A DNA stretch of 35,423 nucleotides from Afipia sp. GTDB lineage: Bacteria > Pseudomonadota > Alphaproteobacteria > Rhizobiales > Xanthobacteraceae. Each line of letters begins with the position of its first letter. Within the stretch, counting starts at the first letter, position 1. Position numbers and translations under genes: made by a program. Positions 34,116 through 35,423 of this stretch are shown piece by piece. The notes below the pieces were generated by a model. That model did no database searches. It saw only the letters and a program-made list of their open reading frames with translations, and was not told the origin of the DNA. The stretch covers positions 1 through 35,423 of the forward strand of contig JAUSAX010000078.1 of the NCBI GenBank assembly GCA_030652315.1, given 5' to 3'.

Positions 34116-34220
34116 CACTGTCTCCGATGATTGAATAGGACGTACGCACGTTACGCGCGCGGCGAACCTGAGACAAGTGCAGGTTGTGCGTTGCTCTCAG
34201 CGCGGTTCGTTTGGATCAAG

Positions 34221-34700
34221 TCATTCAATGACGATCTCGCCCGTCATGCCGTGATCGGCATGAGTTCGTCCATCGCTCGCAGTGATGCCGCAACGCAGAT
34301 CGTTGACGCGGCCCGCCGCGACCGGCACGAACCACCATTCGGCGGATTGTCCCGGATAAACCTCGACCTCGCGAATTGCGCCCTTGAACTCTGCGAGCGT
34401 GATCGTTTTGCCGTCGCGGCTCTGCGTCACCTGCACCTTGCGCGTCCAGACCATTTGCGAGAATGCATGAGAGGTGAAGTAATGCGGATCGTTGCTCGGG
34501 TTGCGCAGCACCAGCTTGTAAAGTTTTCCGGTCTCGAAGCGCAGCTTGTTCGGCGAGAATTCATGTTTGCCGGGTGAGCCGAGATCGACCGTCACCTCAA
34601 CCGGCGTCTGCTTCGACAGATCGCCCGCGGCAAGCGCTGCGCCTGAGGCGAGGCCGAGCGCGACGGCTGCGCCGAGCGCGAAGCGATACGATGTCAGCAT
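34221..34700 (-). CDS. Periplasmic cupredoxin-like copper protein
   Basis: 159 residues from ATG 34700, with AGGAG seven bases upstream. A signal peptide (FALGAAVALGLASGAALA, cut near AAGD) leads to a single cupredoxin domain. Candidate type-1 copper ligands are H73 or H78 (DPHYFTSHAF), C137 in DLRCGIT, H147 or H150 and M152 in RTHADHGMTG. The C-x(9-12)-H-x(1-4)-M order fits plastocyanin/azurin-like sites. YPGQSAEWWFVPVAAG is the typical strand before the ligand loop. It probably carries electrons or copper in the periplasm. No oxidase partner is adjacent. Confidence 0.82.
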   Translation of the reverse strand: MLTSYRFALGAAVALGLASGAALAAGDLSKQTPVEVTVDLGSPGKHEFSPNKLRFETGKLYKLVLRNPSNDPHYFTSHAFSQMVWTRKVQVTQSRDGKTITLAEFKGAIREVEVYPGQSAEWWFVPVAAGRVNDLRCGITASDGRTHADHGMTGEIVIE

Positions 34701-34971
34701 GATGTGTCTCCTGTTGTGATGCTTCCGCGCCGGAAAAGGCGTCGTCGCAAACAAATCCGCTCGAGTTTGATGCAAATGCGAATGAGTTGCAAGAACCAAG
34801 CTGAAAGCCGGCGCGTGGCTTGCTGCGAAACGGCGCGGAAGGTCAGCGGCTGCGGGCAGGAAGCGCTGAGGTGAGGCGGGCGACACGTCAGGATCCTTGA
34901 AAGATGATCCGATTTCGGGGCGCGGGTCTGCATCCGCTTCATAGAGGGCGCGGACGACCCGGTCCCGTTTT
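34701..34971. other. Intergenic region upstream of the cupredoxin gene (271 bp)
   Basis: It holds the cupredoxin leader, with AGGAG near 34708. No convincing gene is seen; open frames here are short and unlike known proteins. It leads into the structured repeat to the right, so the gene-poor stretch runs from 34701 to about 35299. Confidence 0.5.
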
Positions 34972-34992
34972 CATTTCCTCATCAGGAAGAAA

Positions 34993-35168
34993 TGGAGCGC
35001 CGGGAGGCGCCAGGGGTTTGCGAGACCCCTCATGACGAACCCTTGCGAGAGGTTCGTCCGCGTGCCGTGACGAAACGGATTGCGAGTCCGTCTCGCGAGG
35101 CGCGCGCGTCACGACATCGATGGGGTTGCGAAGCCCACCGCGCGGACGCTGCGCCTCCCGGCGCTCCA
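34993..35168 (+). ncRNA. Candidate structured RNA or structured repeat: 18-bp closing stem with four GCGA-tetraloop hairpins
   Basis: The outer arms (34993-35010 TGGAGCGCCGGGAGGCGC; 35151-35168) pair perfectly over 18 bp. Inside are four hairpins with unrelated but self-complementary stems: AGGGG/CCCCT (35012-35030), GACGAACC/GGTTCGTC (35034-35058), ACGGA/TCCGT (35075-35091) and GGG/CCC (35123-35136). All have loops reading TTGCGAG (or TTGCGAA), i.e. the GNRA tetraloop GCGA at 35020, 35045, 35082 and 35128. The third sits within a further 7-bp stem CGTGACG/CGTCACG (35066-35113). Loops share one orientation, so the plus strand is the likely RNA. No direct repeats flank the arms, which argues against a simple transposon. 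Translations of this stretch are low complexity. Whether it is transcribed is unknown. Confidence 0.55.
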
Positions 35169-35171
35169 CCA

Positions 35172-35239
35172 GCCGCGCCCCGGAGTGATGGGGCGGCGGC
35201 TGCGGTGGTCATCCCTCCGCGTCATGAGCGGGGAGGGAT
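35172..35239. repeat. Two further strong hairpins following the array
   Basis: GCCGCGCCCC (35172-35181) pairs with 35190-35200 over 10 bp with one bulged G. ATCCCTCC (35211-35218) pairs perfectly with GGAGGGAT (35232-35239). Together with CATTTCCT...AGGAA...ATG at 34972-34994 on the left they frame the four-hairpin element. The last hairpin could end a rightward transcript, though no T-run follows. The AT-rich sequence begins right after it. Confidence 0.5.
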
Positions 35240-35241
35240 AA

Positions 35242-35382
35242 ATGATTGCAAGAATATATTCCTATTATTCGAGCCACGTCAAGACGTTTGCTAGTAAGTT
35301 TATTGGGCAGCTTGAAAGCTCAAACATTGGCGGTACTCCAAGGCTTCCGGCATTTCCTGAAATTCAAGTAGCTCGCCCGTGA
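35242..35382 (+). CDS. Possible small ORF with strong ribosome site (uncertain)
   Basis: A 46-residue frame starting MIARIYSYYSSHVKTF is preceded by GGAGGG four bases before its ATG. The ribosome-like site is also the right arm of the hairpin at 35211-35239, so folding would hide it. It overlaps the minus-strand frame at 35300-35423; at most one is likely real. No similarity is recognised. Confidence 0.2.
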   Translation: MIARIYSYYSSHVKTFASKFIGQLESSNIGGTPRLPAFPEIQVARP

Positions 35383-35423
35383 GTTCGGCAAGATGCTTTT
35401 TAATCTCAACCGGACTTGCTCGA
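35300..35423 (-). CDS. C-terminal fragment of an unidentified protein (gene runs off window)
   Basis: On the minus strand a frame open from the window edge ends at 35300, giving about 40 residues (PVEIKKHLAELTGELLEFQE, then MPEALEYRQCLSFQAAQ). Its Glu/Leu/Lys pattern suggests an amphipathic helix and reads as natural protein, unlike the other frames here. The sequence is visibly more AT-rich than the rest of the window. I do not recognise the family. Confidence 0.4.
   Translation of the reverse strand, partial: RASPVEIKKHLAELTGELLEFQEMPEALEYRQCLSFQAAQ

Noticed and set aside
34972-35239. CRISPR array or retron ncRNA
   Set aside because: There are no regularly spaced identical repeats with unique spacers, and no cas or reverse-transcriptase gene is visible; the RNA-like hairpins alone do not support a retron.
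34992-35294. A 100-codon plus-strand frame and a 60-codon minus-strand frame across the hairpin array
   Set aside because: They are translations of inverted-repeat DNA, Arg/Ala/Pro-rich, without a ribosome site that fits or a recognisable domain.

Overview
The window is a high-GC, densely coded chromosomal segment. Gene content, FecCD/LIV/NMT1-type transporters, an Omp25-like porin and two copies of a 49-bp palindrome (arms resembling GAGCATGATC...GATCATGCTC) suggest an alphaproteobacterium of the Bradyrhizobium/Rhodopseudomonas/Afipia group (Nitrobacteraceae). The genus cannot be fixed from the sequence alone. No rRNA, tRNA, insertion sequence or CRISPR array was seen.

Layout. (1) 1-2525: the C-terminal part of a TonB-dependent receptor, then a small permease with a nickel/cobalt signature and a histidine-rich loop. 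The pair suggests metal uptake. (2) 2611-8028: an apparent catabolic cluster of a metallo-beta-lactamase-fold lactonase-like hydrolase, a TcuA/CobZ-type flavoprotein dehydrogenase, an orphan Leu/Ile/Val-type binding protein, a 3-hydroxyisobutyrate-dehydrogenase-like enzyme with an unusual substrate loop, and an IclR regulator. An overlapping palindrome before the flavoprotein is a candidate IclR operator. (3) 8187-13610: a patatin-like lipase, a membrane-anchored FMN glutamate-synthase-like protein, a fused Omp25-OprB outer-membrane protein and a small His-rich exported protein with a clear terminator. (4) 13749-18308: a creatininase-family hydrolase divergent from a four-gene operon (NMT1-type binding protein, ATPase, permease, D-2-hydroxyacid dehydrogenase). 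(5) 18326-23038: a tandem Inh-like protease-inhibitor protein, then a minus-strand series mscS-sfsA-map-radC. (6) 23313-34700: a CvrA-type K+/H+ antiporter, a cobalamin/iron ABC system split into divergent units, modABC with a short ModC, mepA, a PAS-GGDEF-EAL protein, a DUF1508 protein and a cupredoxin.

(7) 34972-35239 is the most unusual stretch. An 18-bp perfect inverted repeat encloses four consecutive hairpins whose stems differ but which all carry a GCGA (GNRA-type) tetraloop in the same orientation, and two further strong hairpins follow. This looks like a structured RNA or a structured repeat. To its right the sequence becomes visibly more AT-rich and holds the end of an unidentified gene, which suggests the edge of an accessory region.

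Functional themes are metal acquisition (Ni/Co, Fe/B12, Mo, Cu-protein), uptake and oxidation of organic acids, and envelope maintenance. Assignments rest on motifs read by eye; no database search was run.
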